The translations under genes were made by a program, and so were the position numbers. Below the pieces are notes generated by a model that had not been told where the DNA came from, did no database searches, and saw only the letters and a program-made list of their open reading frames with translations. Of a DNA stretch of 64,000 nt, positions 23,101 through 35,549 are shown piece after piece. Every line of letters begins with the position of its first letter. Position 1 is the stretch's first letter. The stretch covers positions 620,001 to 684,000 of the forward strand of contig NC_092323.1 of the NCBI RefSeq assembly GCF_036785885.1, in the 5' to 3' direction. The DNA is from Coffea arabica. Lineage: Eukaryota; Streptophyta; Magnoliopsida; Gentianales; Rubiaceae.

Positions 23101-23290
23101 AGTGATTTCATCTAGTTAACATGTTTGAGATTTTAATGGTACATATCCTTTCCTATATATCTAGGATCCCTTGAATTCGATGGCAATCATGTGTGATGCA
23201 AAACTCCAAGAGCTTTTTGGATGTCAGAGTATTTCTGCACTGGGCATACCAGAGATGCTAGCAAGACTCCATCTACTTAAGAAATCATGA
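20131..23290 (+). CDS. DEK-C and double SWIB/MDM2 domain protein, 5 exons
   Basis: Probable nuclear chromatin or transcription-linked protein of the plant SWIB family (annotated elsewhere as upstream activation factor spp27-like; resembles At4g22360-type proteins). Exons 20131-20612, 22089-22200, 22330-22501, 22581-22768 and 23165-23290 encode 359 residues. Residues 12-68 form a DEK C-terminal-type domain (VSDRDIAEALDALLRES...). A disordered linker (about 70-155) is rich in His, Pro and Gln, with HHHHH and a Q7 run. The first SWIB domain is about 171-252 (GGLNKLCGVSPELQAVVGQ; KQLWAYIRKNNLQDP). The second is about 280-359 (EVLRQVWEYIKVNQLEDP; GIPEMLARLHLLKKS) and ends at the stop. I chose the ATG at 20131 because no earlier in-frame ATG exists. 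A probable 3' UTR intron (23310-23714) begins 19 nt after the stop, too close to be expected to trigger nonsense-mediated decay. The first intron is long (about 1.5 kb). Confidence 0.92.
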
Positions 23291-24511
23291 TTGCTAATCA
23301 GGTTGACTGGTGAGTGCTGAACTAAAACGTAGATGATTTTATTCTGAAAGGGTAACTTGGAGTGCCATTATAGTTATTAGGTTTTGAATTACCACGATAA
23401 AGGTAAGATAAAGGAAATTTATCTAGTGTCTCACTTTCCATCACTGTCTGCACTTGGGGATCAGTTAATCTGTAGAACATGTAGGCCAGGCAAGACTTGT
23501 TTGTCAAGAAATATATTAGGTTCAGTTCCTTTTTTATTAAGAATCTTTTTAAGTTTGTTTCAGTCATGTAGTAATGTTGAGCAATTTCATATCAAGGTTT
23601 TTTTTGTCCCTTTCATTTTTACTTAGAACAAGATTTAAATCCAATAAGTCCAAACTGCGGATAATATACTTGATGATCAACCATGATAACTGATAAAATC
23701 TAATATTTCTGCAGGTAAATGGTGTTCTGCTAACTCGTTACGTTCTGACATTGGCTAATATTACTTACCACAAGAATTTGGGTGCTTTCCAGCTTCACTT
23801 GCATAGTTTTGGTGTGGGTTAGGGAAGGTAAGTTATGATGAACAGAACGAATGTGTATTTTGGGCTAATTGCAAGTTTTATGTCATAGCCTGTGATTGTT
23901 CTAGGTTTTTAATCTATGTTTTCTTCAGGCATCTTTTCTAATGGTAGTTTCTGACACTTGTAAAGATGCAGAAGGTAGGAAGACAGGAGAAATGTAAAAG
24001 ATGATTCCATGTATTTTCTGAATGAAATATGTAATTCTGAATTTCTGCTGTTTACGAATTGACAAAGGCCGTGATCTGAGAATAATTAAATTCCTGTCCT
24101 ATTATACACCAGAAGTTTCCAGTGCTTTTCTAGGGTAGCAAAAAAAATGTTCGTGCCTGTTGCCCTCTGTTTTCAAGAGAGAGGAATAGAGACGAATGCA
24201 ATTTGCAAGATCAACGTGGGACATAATTGGACACTTCCAGTTGCATGAACAATCGAGCACGCATGCCAACAAGTAGATAGTGTTTGTTTGAAGAGGATGT
24301 GGAATCTAGTCTCTTTTTTTTTTTTTTTTTTAACTTTAAAAGTAAATGGGAATCTCCTTTTCTGGGAAGGTTCCAATATGAAGTCCAGATCGCACAAGAT
24401 GAATCAAACAGCATCACATGGTGATCACCATACGGAGAACTGAAATTTAATGAGCTAAGACAAATGTTCCAAGTCAGCAGCACGATGGGTTCCCTTTATC
24501 TCTTTTACTAG

Positions 24512-24518
24512 TATTTAA
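24512..24518 (+). promoter_or_regulatory. TATA box of the DIR1-like gene
   Basis: TATTTAA at 24512-24518, 65 bp before the start codon at 24583, a plausible spacing for a short leader. Confidence 0.45.
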
Positions 24519-24582
24519 GCAGGGCCAAGAACATGGTAGAGTCCTGCGGTACTGCCCTATCTATCTGTGGAGAAGACGGGCA

Positions 24583-24912
24583 ATGGCAAATATGGAGCAT
24601 GTGGCCAAGTGCCTGCTGGTAATGGCAGTGATATTCCTCGCTGCAGTCGGTGGTGGTAGTGGTGGTGGTGGTGCTGAAGCGACACCTACCCATATTTGCA
24701 ATGTCACGATAGCTGAACTTGCAGAATGCCTCCCGGCAATTACCGGCAAATCACCCCCGGAGCCCAGCAATGATTGTTGCAAGGCCTTGCGCAAGTCTGA
24801 TTTGCACTGTCTTTGCAAGCACAAATCACAGCTAAGCAATCCCTCAAAGGCGATGGAGTTGCCTGGCAAATGTGGCCTTGAGCTGCCACACGAATGCCAG
24901 GTCCGAGTCTAA
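24583..24912 (+). CDS. Secreted DIR1-like lipid-transfer protein
   Basis: Intronless, 109 residues. A hydrophobic N-terminus (LLVMAVIFLAAV) is a signal peptide, followed by an unusual Gly run (GGGSGGGG) around the expected cleavage region. The mature part has the eight-cysteine lipid-transfer fold: C39, C49, C65-C66, C76-x-C78, C97, C105. Spacing and the motifs AECLPAI, CCKAL and LHCLCKHK match DIR1 (defective in induced resistance 1)-like proteins, which bind lipids in the apoplast and take part in systemic acquired resistance signalling. The SPPEP segment resembles the PxxP motif of DIR1. Orthology to DIR1 itself is not certain because the family is large. It lies between the SWIB gene and the antiporter and shares no obvious regulation with them. 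Confidence 0.9.
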   Translation: MANMEHVAKCLLVMAVIFLAAVGGGSGGGGAEATPTHICNVTIAELAECLPAITGKSPPEPSNDCCKALRKSDLHCLCKHKSQLSNPSKAMELPGKCGLELPHECQVRV

Positions 24913-25393
24913 TAAGTTGACATGCTATCAGCCAAAACTCATGCGTGCGCAATCATTGCTCCGTTGAATGACTCCTCCTAGAGTAGTAGACTGAACGGAA
25001 CGAATCTTTTGTCTATCTTCTTTTAGTTCTGTTTGGAAGTTTAGCATCTTTAATTGATTGTTCTGAATCAGTGCCACGTCTATTGCTGCATCGCTTTTGT
25101 TTTTGACAAGGGCTTTTCCTGTACGTACTCGTTGGCCATCACTTTCAGTGGTCTGGTCTCTTTTGTGTTTTACGCCTTTTCGCCGGAAAAGCAACAGAAA
25201 GAAAGACGCTGCCACAGTAGAAGTCGTGTTCGTACGTGCACGGTGCCTATAAGTCTATAGCCCAGAATTGGGCTTTTTTTCCTGCTCGAGCGTCGTAAAA
25301 ACTACTACTACTGCTTAAATGCCCAACTTCAATCAACTAAACGAGCTGTGTTTAAAAAGGGTTCAGCTATAATAACTCCTCGTTCCTCCAGCT

Positions 25394-28300
25394 TCATGAA
25401 GAGGAGTTGTTGCTTCTCCGGCCACCAAATATTGGTCTCATGTAAGCATCATCAAACCTCCTCCAATAGTGATGAATCGTGTGTACAGGCCTTTCTAGGA
25501 GCATGGACAAGCTATCCTTTGCACGTTGAACATTTGTTGCAGCAGATTCTTCAAAAGAGAGCAAAGGAAGTCTCATATCCTCCTTGGAGATGGTCGGTTC
25601 ACGGCTTAGGTCTCCAATTTTAGCATCATGCGGCGGAAGCAAGCAACTCACAAGTGGCTTTGTTAAAAGGCCAAATACCTGCATCATTGACTTCTTAATC
25701 AATTGGCAAACATTCTCTGTAGTATGAAACCCTTCTAGGCACCAAGAAAACACTCCACTCAGGAATTCTTTGAGAAAGAAATAATTCGTTCAATAAATTA
25801 GGACTTCATTACAGAAGTAGAGGTGAGATCTGCGGAATCTTGGTTTCTGAATAAAGCACACTTACTATTGTGCTGAAGAGCACGACAATGACTGTTGTAG
25901 TGACCATTGTGGCATTGACCGGATCCCATGTAACCCCTGAGTGAGTGAACTGCACCAGCCAACAATTACAAATTTGGCATTCATAACACATTCCAACGTA
26001 CAAAAAAGGTGAAATGCAACGGTACTGGCTAATGCTTTTGCACAAAGTTTGTCTGAATGTACAGAAAGCGTACCTCTTTGAACGCCAACGCTATGGATAC
26101 AGCTCCTCTCATAAGTCCAGCCCACCAAATTATTACCTGTTATAACCAAAAATCAGTCAAAAAAATGTGAGCAATTTGATGTCACCTGAATATAGAAGTT
26201 GCTGATAAAAGTACAATAATTGTGTACTTGGTGCTTGAGTGTTACTGTGGATGAACGGGAAGCATTTCTGTTTGCATAATTCGAAAGGACAGACAAAGGA
26301 AAGACAAAAGCAGCGCGGCCAAGTAATATCAGGAAGATCAAAATGGTACATATAACGAGCAAGGTCCAAACCCTGCGACAAGGTAGATAAAAGAGGTTAC
26401 TTGACAGGTGAAATCAACAATTTGTTTATGCATAGACGTAATGTAAATTGGAAACTTTAAAGAACATGTCCCTTAGGATAATTTGGAAAATCATTTTCCC
26501 TATTTCTTTTCTATCCCCAAGGGCCCATGTTAACTTCTCAAAACCTCAGTCTTCTTAGAATTAACTTCAAACCATATAGAATGACCTTTTCTAACCAATT
26601 ACTTAGAATGACTTTTCTAACCATATAGATTGAAGATCTTTCTACAAGCTTCAAAGTACATTTACCTCAATTTGCTCAGCTTCCACTTCTCAATGTCAAG
26701 TGCATCCATTCCCACATACAAAAATATGAACGTCTCCGCAATAAATGACATTGTAGCAAATACATACCTGCAGTTAAGTATATGTCAGAAACATTTAGCA
26801 TAGATCAGGTGATGAGAAACATGAGTTGCATCTTTATTTTCTGCTCTATTGATGCAAGCAACAACAGAGTTTGCTAAGCAAGTAGGCAGATAAATCACAG
26901 TTATAGACAAAGGCAATAGACACTGCCTGATTCAGGGAACAAACCTGGTTGTAATTTTTGAACTTTCTGTGGTGTTATGCCATGCATAATGGGACATGAA
27001 AATCCCACAGAAGAAGACTGTCAAAATCCCACTAAGGTTGAGCAGCTGCAAAAGTCAAGATCAATCCCTGAGCAACACTAAGCTTTATATTGAGGCTACT
27101 GCAAACCTGCATATGCCTGTAACATGCATTGAAGAAAAGTGCATACAATGTTTTTGTTTTAATTTTACTTATATGTTACAGTGCTTTGAGGTTTGTATGC
27201 AATAGGTGCAGGGTCTTGATTGCCAGTTACTGATTTTTGGTGCACCCCATCACCTTGGCTCCGCTTGTGAAGCAGGTACAATGCCTATTTTTGGTTGTCT
27301 ACATGTTTTCCAATCAAACATTTCTATTATCATGGGGTTCTCGTTTGTGGCATTAACCAATATCCACTTTTTAGGATTTCAATTGGAAATGTGATTGGTG
27401 CAATACATCTGTCGACATATTTCATACATAAGATTTATCCTTGACATTACCAGAAGCAAGGTGAATTCCTTCAACACTGCATTTGCCGTTTACACTTAAT
27501 AATGATCTGCATGTGCTAAGCATTCCAAGTATGGATATTTTCAACATCCAAATCAACCATGTTTACCTCAGCCAACATGTAAGACAGGTAAGCCATCAAA
27601 ACCATCAGAGCTATTTCCCGAACCGTGCAATGTCTGCCACACAGAAGCATTCACTCATACAAGACGGGCACATTACATAAGAGACTGGCTCACTTAAGTG
27701 GTCTTACAGAAGCCACTTGGGAGACTCCTATTTTTGTAGAGCAAGGGATCAATAGAAGGAGTTACCTGCCAAAGTACAGACCCTTAAGTATATATGCTGT
27801 CAAAAGCCCAGCCTGCAGTAGGAGAAATAAAACTAAGTACCGTATCTCAAATCACCAGGCAATTGAATTGCAGGGCACATCACATTGTACTATGCCATTG
27901 CCTTCCATCAATTAGCAGTTAGAGAAGCATTTTTCTTAAGGTTTAAGAATATTAAGAGAGCAAAACACACCGATACTCCAAGTGCTGTGCTTGTGGAAAA
28001 CAGATACAAGAAATCCCAAAGTATGTGAACAGCTTGCCGTCCATGAAGTCTATTCACATCAAGCTTTTGGACTGTGTTGAACAGAACAACCGATGTTGCA
28101 TCATTCACCACCCCTTCACCAAACACTAGGCTGTACAACAGAGGAGTTTCATCTTGATGGAGGACCTGCATATCCAGCAAGTGCAGTTTACGAACCTAAA
28201 AAACAACTTACTTAATGTAGCAAACAGACAAACTCAGACAAAATTCAGAGCGAACCTGCAATGTACAGACTGTATCTGTCGATGAAAAGATTGTCCCAAT

Positions 28301-29286
28301 ACCTGAATTCAAGAAGTATATTAAAGCGCAAAGGTAGCAAGTACATCTTGAGCACAGTGATGAAAGGGTAGCAGTGCATGCTAATTTCATCACTAGAGGT
28401 TTCAGAGGAGTTAGAAAAATAATGTGGAAGTATTCTAGGGGCAAAGACAAACCAAGGTAGTCACGAGTAGTCAACCCCACGAAACCAAATTTGGGGAACA
28501 GCCACATAGTACCTACACCACCAATAGAATTGAAGAGTCAGGGGCGAGTTTCCGGTAATTTTGATGATCGACAAATATGTGGGTTACCAGCAGAAATAGG
28601 TCTACATTAGCATATTCCATATAAACATTACGTGACAGATAAAATAAAGGCCGGGATAAGTTAGAAATTTAATTACCAGCTGAGATTATGGTGGTTGAAA
28701 TGAACACTCCAACCACTCCAAACAGCATGATGGTGAAGAAGTTATGGAAGAATTGTTTCTTCTTGACCTGGAACCTAGCGAAGATGTACGCTCCCCAAGG
28801 AATTATAACTAGTTAGCAAGATGGTAAATAAACTTCGTGGGGAAAACATTGATCGTCATCATCTTGTTGCTTACCCTGCATTGAAGATGATGGGCGGAAG
28901 GAGATAAATGAAGAACACCTCTTCATCAAATCTGAGAATATGAGAGCTCTTACCCTTGCTGATGAACAAGATTATTGTCCCAGCTAAACATCCCTATTGT
29001 GGTTTTTTTTTTTTTTTTTTTTGATGTCACGAGAAATCAAACAATTAAGCAACCGAGAAAAAAAAAAGGGGGGGGGGGGTCAAATAAGAAGCAGGGGAAG
29101 AGGAGAGGGGTTTACAATGAGAATGGCAGTGATTGATTCGTTAACCCAACGGTTTTCTCGAAGAAAATGTCCGATGACTAAACATAAGCACAGAACTGCA
29201 ACAAACACTACTGTTACTGGAACGACGTGTGCATGGCCCTCTCCCAGCTTCATTACATACTCCGAAGACATCATCATCAACAGCAT
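25394..29286 (-). CDS. NHX: Na+(K+)/H+ antiporter, vacuolar NHX3/NHX4-type, 14 exons
   Basis: Exchanges Na+ or K+ for H+ across the tonoplast. Inferred exons: 29286-29116, 28993-28875, 28774-28677, 28512-28453, 28302-28256, 28165-27971, 27812-27766, 27633-27567, 27045-26945, 26767-26666, 26372-26228, 26136-26074, 25949-25866, 25678-25394. They sum to 1584 nt (527 residues), normal for class I NHX. Diagnostic segments are the amiloride-site motif FFIYLLPPI in exon 2, GTIFSSTDTVCTLQ, the ion-pathway motif SLVFGEGVVNDATSVV, YMLAE, and IIWWAGLMRGAVSIALAFKE. About ten to twelve hydrophobic segments are spread over exons 1-13. The tail with LPLLSFEESAATN and TIHHYWRRFDDAYMRPIFGG strongly resembles Arabidopsis NHX3/NHX4 rather than NHX1/NHX2, as far as I recall those sequences. 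Several ATGs cluster at the start; I took the first (29286). Confidence 0.94.
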
Positions 29287-29471
29287 AACTCGTACGATAA
29301 TTACGCGATCTTCTAGCAGATTTGTATAATGGTACTACTTACTGATCTTGATTCTTGAGTCTCGAGTCTTCAGCTTCAGAACTATCAGTTTATTGCTCTC
29401 TTTGATTCAGGAATTGGAAGCAGAGCAGGAGAGAGGCCGTCTCATCATGGCATTTCAGTTGTGATTTAGTC

Positions 29472-29512
29472 ACACGTGGCATTGGGTCATGACAACCATT
29501 TATCTACGTGTC
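29472..29512. promoter_or_regulatory. Two ABRE-like sites upstream of the NHX gene
   Basis: ACACGTGGC at 29472-29480 is a full abscisic-acid response element match and ACGTGTC at 29506-29512 is a second core. They lie about 190 and 220 bp upstream of the NHX start codon. Paired ABREs usually confer ABA or salt response, which would suit this gene. Function is inferred from motif and position. Confidence 0.5.
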
Positions 29513-29519
29513 AACTCCT

Positions 29520-32063
29520 CCTGCATGTGGAATGCTTCTCTTTTTCTTTTTTCTTTTTTGTTCTCCTCCAAGGAAATGCATCAGATTTTCGCGAAGGCAA
29601 GAAGGGTATAATTTATAAAGCTTTTTGGTCTTGGACCAGTGTGAATGAATAATGATAGAAGCTTCTTTTTCTTTTTCTTTTTCTTTTTTTGTAGGAAATA
29701 ACGATAGAAGCTTCAAAGGCCTTCCCTGCCTGACTTCCCTGTCTGAAGGGGATGGGGTGGCTGAGCGTTAGACTGACTCTTGGACCAGAGTAAACTAAGG
29801 CTGGCTTAGCATTTGAAGCCCACTCGGTTAGGAGGCCCAAACACTATGACCCATTCATACCTACCCTAAGACGAAATTCTTCTCTTTTTTTTTTCCTTCC
29901 GAAATCCAAAGAACTTACGTCAATTTTTACAAACTTAAACCCCGAGGAACCCAAAAAGCCGGTATCCTTTTGAAATTCTTCTTTCAAATGGCTTTTCTTT
30001 TGCCGCTTCCTCCTCTCAACAAGGAGAGGTCTTCCTCAAAGATTTGGAAAGTTTAATTTTGCAAAAAAAAAAAAAATAATAATAAAGAAAAAGATTTGGA
30101 AAGTTTTATTTTGTTGGATATATTATTGATGTAGTTTGTATTATAGTGATTCACTCCCAAATAATAACCGCAACCAGTTAAATAATTGGGTAGCGCACCA
30201 AATTGCTGAAATTGTGGGGTTAATAATAGCTGAAATAATATAAGTAAAAAATATTAATGTCATTTTCATTTATTTGTTTTGGAGAGAATAATAATATAAT
30301 AATTTTCCGTTTACTCGATGGATGGATGGATGGATCAGTTAAACGTTTCCTTGTCAATAATTTATTAATAGGGAGAAATTTGACAACATAACCGGTCAAG
30401 GTGGGAACCGAGACCGAGAGCCTGCTGCAGAAGCAGCAACGGTCACGACGCAAACATCCCTTCGAGGAAGGATTTAGCAAAAACGTCCCTTTCCGGTGAA
30501 TGATTCCTTTTTTTGATAATAATAACTCCATTGAATGATTCTTCGAGGACTTGTTGTTGGGGGCCATTACATGAACGACGCGGCTCCGTCTCTATATTTT
30601 CTTTATACCATTATTGATGATTATCCAAACGCAAACCACGAACGTGGCCACTCGAAAAATTTACTTATTTATTATCTGTAGATGTGGGGACAGGACAAAT
30701 TTTGCAAATATATTGCAAATTTTTTTTTTTTTTTTTTTGTATGGCATTCGAAGGCGACAAATGGATGGATAGTTCTGGCTTCTTTCCCGTTTGTTTCACC
30801 ATTTTCCTGAGGGTTACTGATTGTCACTTTCTATCTTTTCTCATACACGCGGAGGAGGCCGAGGGGCAATGGGAGGTTATCATAGTACATGCTTTCTGCC
30901 GTCGTCCTGTGCCTTGGAGTAAAGCTTAATGGATAGTTTGGTTAGAGGATGACTTGCAATACGTAACTGTTCGAATTCGATTCGAGTTGGTTTCGTAAAT
31001 AAACACCGCACAATTTGAACATAATATCAACCTCGTTAAAATAATCAAACAAAATTGAACTTTTTAATTTACATGACTATCTAGGTTGCATTTTTTAGAC
31101 TTTTTCAAGCTCTAATAATTAGAGATTTTAATTTTCAAATCCCCATTCTCTATTCTCATTTCTTAAATTCCATATTTTCCTTACTAAAATATTTTTTTTA
31201 AAAAAAGTAATATAGCATTTTTCTTAAGAGGTATTCTGAATTTTACAAGGGGAAAAGAAAATTGAATGGTTTGAGAGACGCACCAAGTTTTAGGTTATCT
31301 AACTAATATTCTTATCAATTAAGCTAGATCTTGGAAACTAATGTGGTAGTTTTATGATATGATATGCAATGCAAGCTACATTAAAAAAAAAAAAAAAAAA
31401 AAAAAGGGCCGAATATGTATAAAATAAATAATCCCAGAAAAATCAATAAAATATGCAATCCGAACAATGTCTAAATAGTTCATAATGACTCAATATTTTT
31501 TTTAAATAGTTACTTAGTTATTTTATCATTCATTTTTCTCCCTCCCTTTTTATCATTAATTAATAATAATATTAAGAGTGGATAAAGACTAAACTGGATT
31601 TGAACTTCAAAAAAACGTGAACAATATTAATTTATAAAATTGAACTAAAGGTGTTTTGGAGTTGCAATGACTTATCAAAAAGTACTTAATCAGTAGAGTT
31701 TTTTCATTAAAGTGTTTTTTTAAAACAAAGTATCTCTTTATTTAACATAAAATTTATGATAAAATTGTTAAACTCGGATTTTAATTTTTTTTTTTGGAAC
31801 ATAAAATTGCTCTGAGAGTATCGATTTTGAATTGATGTAAAAACGCCCTATTGGCCAGGAGCTTTATTCTTAAATTCAAGGAATGATTCTCATTAAAAGT
31901 GTTTTATCTTCCAAAAATACATTTTTAGTAAAAGCATGATAACCTCAAATGATGCCTAATCTTAATTTAGTCGTTTTTTAGTCGCATTAAATGATGTGCT
32001 CAAGAATGAAATAAGAGTTCCCATATTGTTCACAATTTGTAAAAACCAAAAAAACTAGAGTAT
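29520..32063. other. Intergenic, AT-rich, no gene seen
   Basis: Contains a (GGAT)n microsatellite near 30320-30336, A/T runs near 30064, 30720 and 31382, and a decayed TCGAATTCGATTCGAGTT-type repeat around 30970-31080 resembling the element at 52554. Short ORFs here show no family features. Confidence 0.45.
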
Positions 32064-32064
32064 T

Positions 32065-32241
32065 GGGTTTGTTTAGATCGAAGATTATTTAAAATAATTA
32101 CTGTAGTACTTTTTTTGTAGTGTGTTAAAAAATATGTTTGTAATGTGTTAAATAAAAAGTGATTGATGTATTTAAAAAATATATTTATGATGCAAGCAAA
32201 TAATGTTTTTGGATAAATAGAGCCTATCCAAACACACCCCA
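32065..32241. mobile_element. Short MITE with GGGTTTGTTTAGAT ends
   Basis: The left end GGGTTTGTTTAGATC pairs with the reverse complement of CCTATCCAAACACACCCC at the right end. The interior carries aataattactgtagtac and gatgcaagcaaata, motifs shared with the copy at 33595. A second similar AT-rich unit may follow at 32242-32415. Confidence 0.55.
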
Positions 32242-33236
32242 ATTTGGATTGTTATTTTTAGGACTTTTACAGAAAAATATATTATAATGATTTTTAATAT
32301 ATGTGAAATAAAAAAATAATTAAAAAATATGTTCATAAAATATATAAAATTTTTTAATGAAAAATCACAGTCTAAACAATTTTCCTGCGTAAAAACCACT
32401 TGCCCGAACACCGCCCCCCAGCGTGGTATTGAGTCACCTTTGCGCCGTGTCATTGATTGTCCAATGAGTTAGCTGGCACTGTATGGCAAGTTGTGGCGTA
32501 ATATTTAATTAATCTTTTTCATGATGTTTGATATTTGATACTACTTTTAGTGAACTTTTTCGTAATCCTTTTTGGTATTCCCGTGTAACTACAAAAAAAA
32601 AAAACTTTGTAGTTTTTAGATGTTAACATGAAGTCATGCCCAAACTACAACACAAAGCTACTGCTTCCATTATCGCCTGTTTTCATACTTCTTCTTTTCG
32701 GTTTTCTGCAGTATCACTGGCTGTGGATGGAGATATACAGATATTAATCTGACATATGGCAGCTAATCTCTGCGTCTATCACGTTTGCGGCTTTTACCTA
32801 CTAATTATCAAAGGAAACATGAAAGCACAAAGGGGAAAAAAAAAAGGAAGGAAAGAAAAGAGATGGTTTTTTTCTTTTTTCTTTCTGACATTTTTTTACG
32901 AAAGTAAGAATTTTTGGCAAATAAATCTAACTCCCCACAGTAACTCCAAAAGCGGGTAACTTGTGGAGAGAAAAAGGTCAGTAGAGAGAGGAATGTTAGA
33001 AGAAAAGATATTAGCAGTAGATTACGACTTATATTTATTAGCGCACGACGTGTATGCAGCTACGTCACCAGTAGTGCCTGAGCTGGTGATGCCCATTGTA
33101 CAGATAAGCTTTGAGAAAGGGAATATAACGTTGTAAAATTCCTCACCCGCACACCGAAATCCTGTAATGAGTTTTCCATAAGCATCGTGCTTGCAATTAG
33201 ACAGCTAACGTTAGAGTTTCAAATGTTAGACCCCTC

Positions 33237-33250
<14 letters not shown>

Positions 33251-33282
<32 letters not shown>
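33251..33282. repeat. (TA)n microsatellite
   Basis: Preceded by an A run. The phrase tcaaatgttagac occurs on both sides (near 33218 and 33283), suggesting slippage or a small duplication. Confidence 0.85.
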
Positions 33283-33285
<3 letters not shown>

Positions 33286-33594
33286 AATGTTAGACAATTT
33301 TGAGCCGTGAACTTCAAATAAGCGGATTTTCTTATTCAAATTTTAGTGTAATTTTTTTTAAGGATTAATTTTATATATACTACTAATATGTATACCGTCA
33401 CCATTAGATATATGATACATGTGTAAAATTTAAATTTGAAATTCAAAAAATTACTCATAAATCATCCATCCAGCCGTGATAGTGTGTATAAAATTTATTC
33501 ATTTTTTAATATATATGCAAATTTTCATGTAATCTTTGTCAGTTGTCTACAATATTCTATGCATTTTATACTTCATCTGCATTAGCATGTTTAC

Positions 33595-33800
33595 ATGTGT
33601 TTGAAGGATAGAGGATTACTTGAAAATTTCTTTAAAATAATTATTCACTGTACTTTTTTTGTAATATGATGTAATTGAAATAATCAGATAGTTGAGAAGA
33701 TTTTTTTTTTTTTAAAAAAAAAAACTTAGGATACCTATTTGTGATGCAAGCAAAAAATATAAATAAAAATTTCCCATATAATCACATATCCTAGCACACT
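33595..33800. mobile_element. Short MITE, same family as 32065
   Basis: The ends TGTGTTTGAAGGATAGAGG and CACATATCCTAGCACAC are imperfect inverted repeats. The interior shares aataatta...ctgtac and gatgcaagcaaa with the copy at 32065. Confidence 0.45.
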
Positions 33801-33946
33801 TGAAAATTTTTGGGAAAACATTTGCATTTGGTATTGAACCGCAATATTTGCCTTCATTTACATAACAATATAGAATATTGGGTTGGACTGATGGCATAAA
33901 TAATTGCATATTCCTTTGATTGATTTTAAAGTCAATTGTACGTGCT

Positions 33947-35024
33947 TAGGGTGTGTTTGTTTGGACTGAAAATATTTTATAGAAAATGTCTTTCACAATT
34001 TCCTGCGTTTGGTTGCCTTAGAACTGGTGAAAATATTTTACGTAATAAATTATTTTCCCCATTTTAATGTGAAACAACATCCTTAAATGAGGAACTAAAG
34101 TTGCTTTTCAAAGCAACGCGTCCGTTGGCAAAGTCGAAACTTCTGTCATTTATTGATAGAGGAACATTCAATACAAAGGACACGAAAAGATACAAAAAGC
34201 GTGTTAAACAATTTGCGTAGTCTTTACTCACTACAAACTCATCAATGATTACATTAAAAACAAAATTTCAATGCAAATGGAATTTTCTCCTTTTTAACAA
34301 CTTGAATTTTCCTTCTCCATGCGGATTCTTTTGAAACTCCAATTTTTTCATCAAATTGCCCTTGATATTTATCCTTGAAAGTTTATACTATTTGATTATG
34401 AAAATTGGATTTAGAGTTTGTAAATAATACTACTCCCTCCGTCCCACTTTGATAGTCCTGTTTCTTTTTTCACACAGTTTAAGAAAAAGTAGTTAACTTT
34501 GTTGGAAAAATAAATTTAGATTGCTATTTTCCTAAAATACTCTCACATTAAATATGGTACAACTTTATGAGAACTTGAATTGATGGTAAAAAAAGAATCA
34601 ACTCTTATTAAATGGGGTAGGTTTATAGTAACAACTACTTACATTGAATAAGGGTATTTTAGAAAAATTAAAATACAACTACATTCTTCAATTGGAAAGT
34701 GGACTATAATTTGGAATAGATAAAAAAGGAATACGGGACTATCAAAGTGGGACGGAAGGAGTAATACATAAAAAAAAATGTCATTTCACGGATGGATTTT
34801 ATAAGTTAGGGTTTGTCAGTTGGTGGTGAAGTACAGTAACAACGGGCAGAGAACAACGTGGTGGCAATTAGTCATTGACATTTTAATGATAGGAGCAAAG
34901 TTTCAAATTGCAACCAAACACCTGAAAATTATGTAAATGCAAATCTTTTCCTAGAAGATAATTTCAACAAAAAATAGTTTCATTCCTAATGAAAATATTT
35001 TACATCTAATCAAACAGACCATTA
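33947..35024. mobile_element. Possible non-autonomous TIR element with a nested Stowaway
   Basis: The left end GGGTGTGTTTGTTTGGACTG with GAAAATATTTTA inside is mirrored on the right by GAAAATATTTTACATCTAAT and CAAACAGACC. No ORF. The Stowaway at 34433-34761 sits inside it and so inserted later. Boundaries are tentative. Confidence 0.35.
34433..34761. mobile_element. Stowaway MITE (Tc1/mariner-type), 329 bp
   Basis: The left terminus CTCCCTCCGTCCCACTTTGA and the right terminus TCAAAGTGGGACGGAAGGAG are near-perfect inverted repeats flanked by TA on both sides, the Stowaway hallmark. No coding capacity. It is related to the copy at 62581-62932. Confidence 0.92.
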
Positions 35025-35488
35025 GAGGTGTATGATTTCACGTTAGCTTCTTAAACCATACAAGTCACTATCAATTAATCCCAAATGCGCGTTTACCCAT
35101 CCGCATATATGAAATTGACTCCACTTAATTCAATTCTGAGCATTTGGGATTTCCATTCAGAGCCTGTCTGTTACTGTTCCAAATAGCGACTTCCATTATG
35201 GATTTTGAAAACAAAACAAAACAAAACATTTACATCCAAACCAACTAACTTGTCTTCTTCTTTTATTTTCCGTAAACTTTTCTTTCGTCTAAGCAGTAAG
35301 CAGTAGCAGTAGTAGTAATTTTAATTTGTCCGGTCCTAAACTCCTAATTGCATTTCTTTTGCAAACTCTCCCACGACGAGCCAAACAATACAATGGCTCG
35401 GGCGGACCGCGTCGCCTCCCCGTTTTGCGCGTTCGTTGACTGCGTAAGCGTTAACGCCGTTTACAAATTCCAGAGGACACAAAAAAGT

Positions 35489-35549
<61 letters not shown>

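Noticed and set aside
30220-30929. ORFs of 115 and 81 residues
   Set aside because: No recognisable family, interrupted by homopolymer runs and microsatellite; unsupported.
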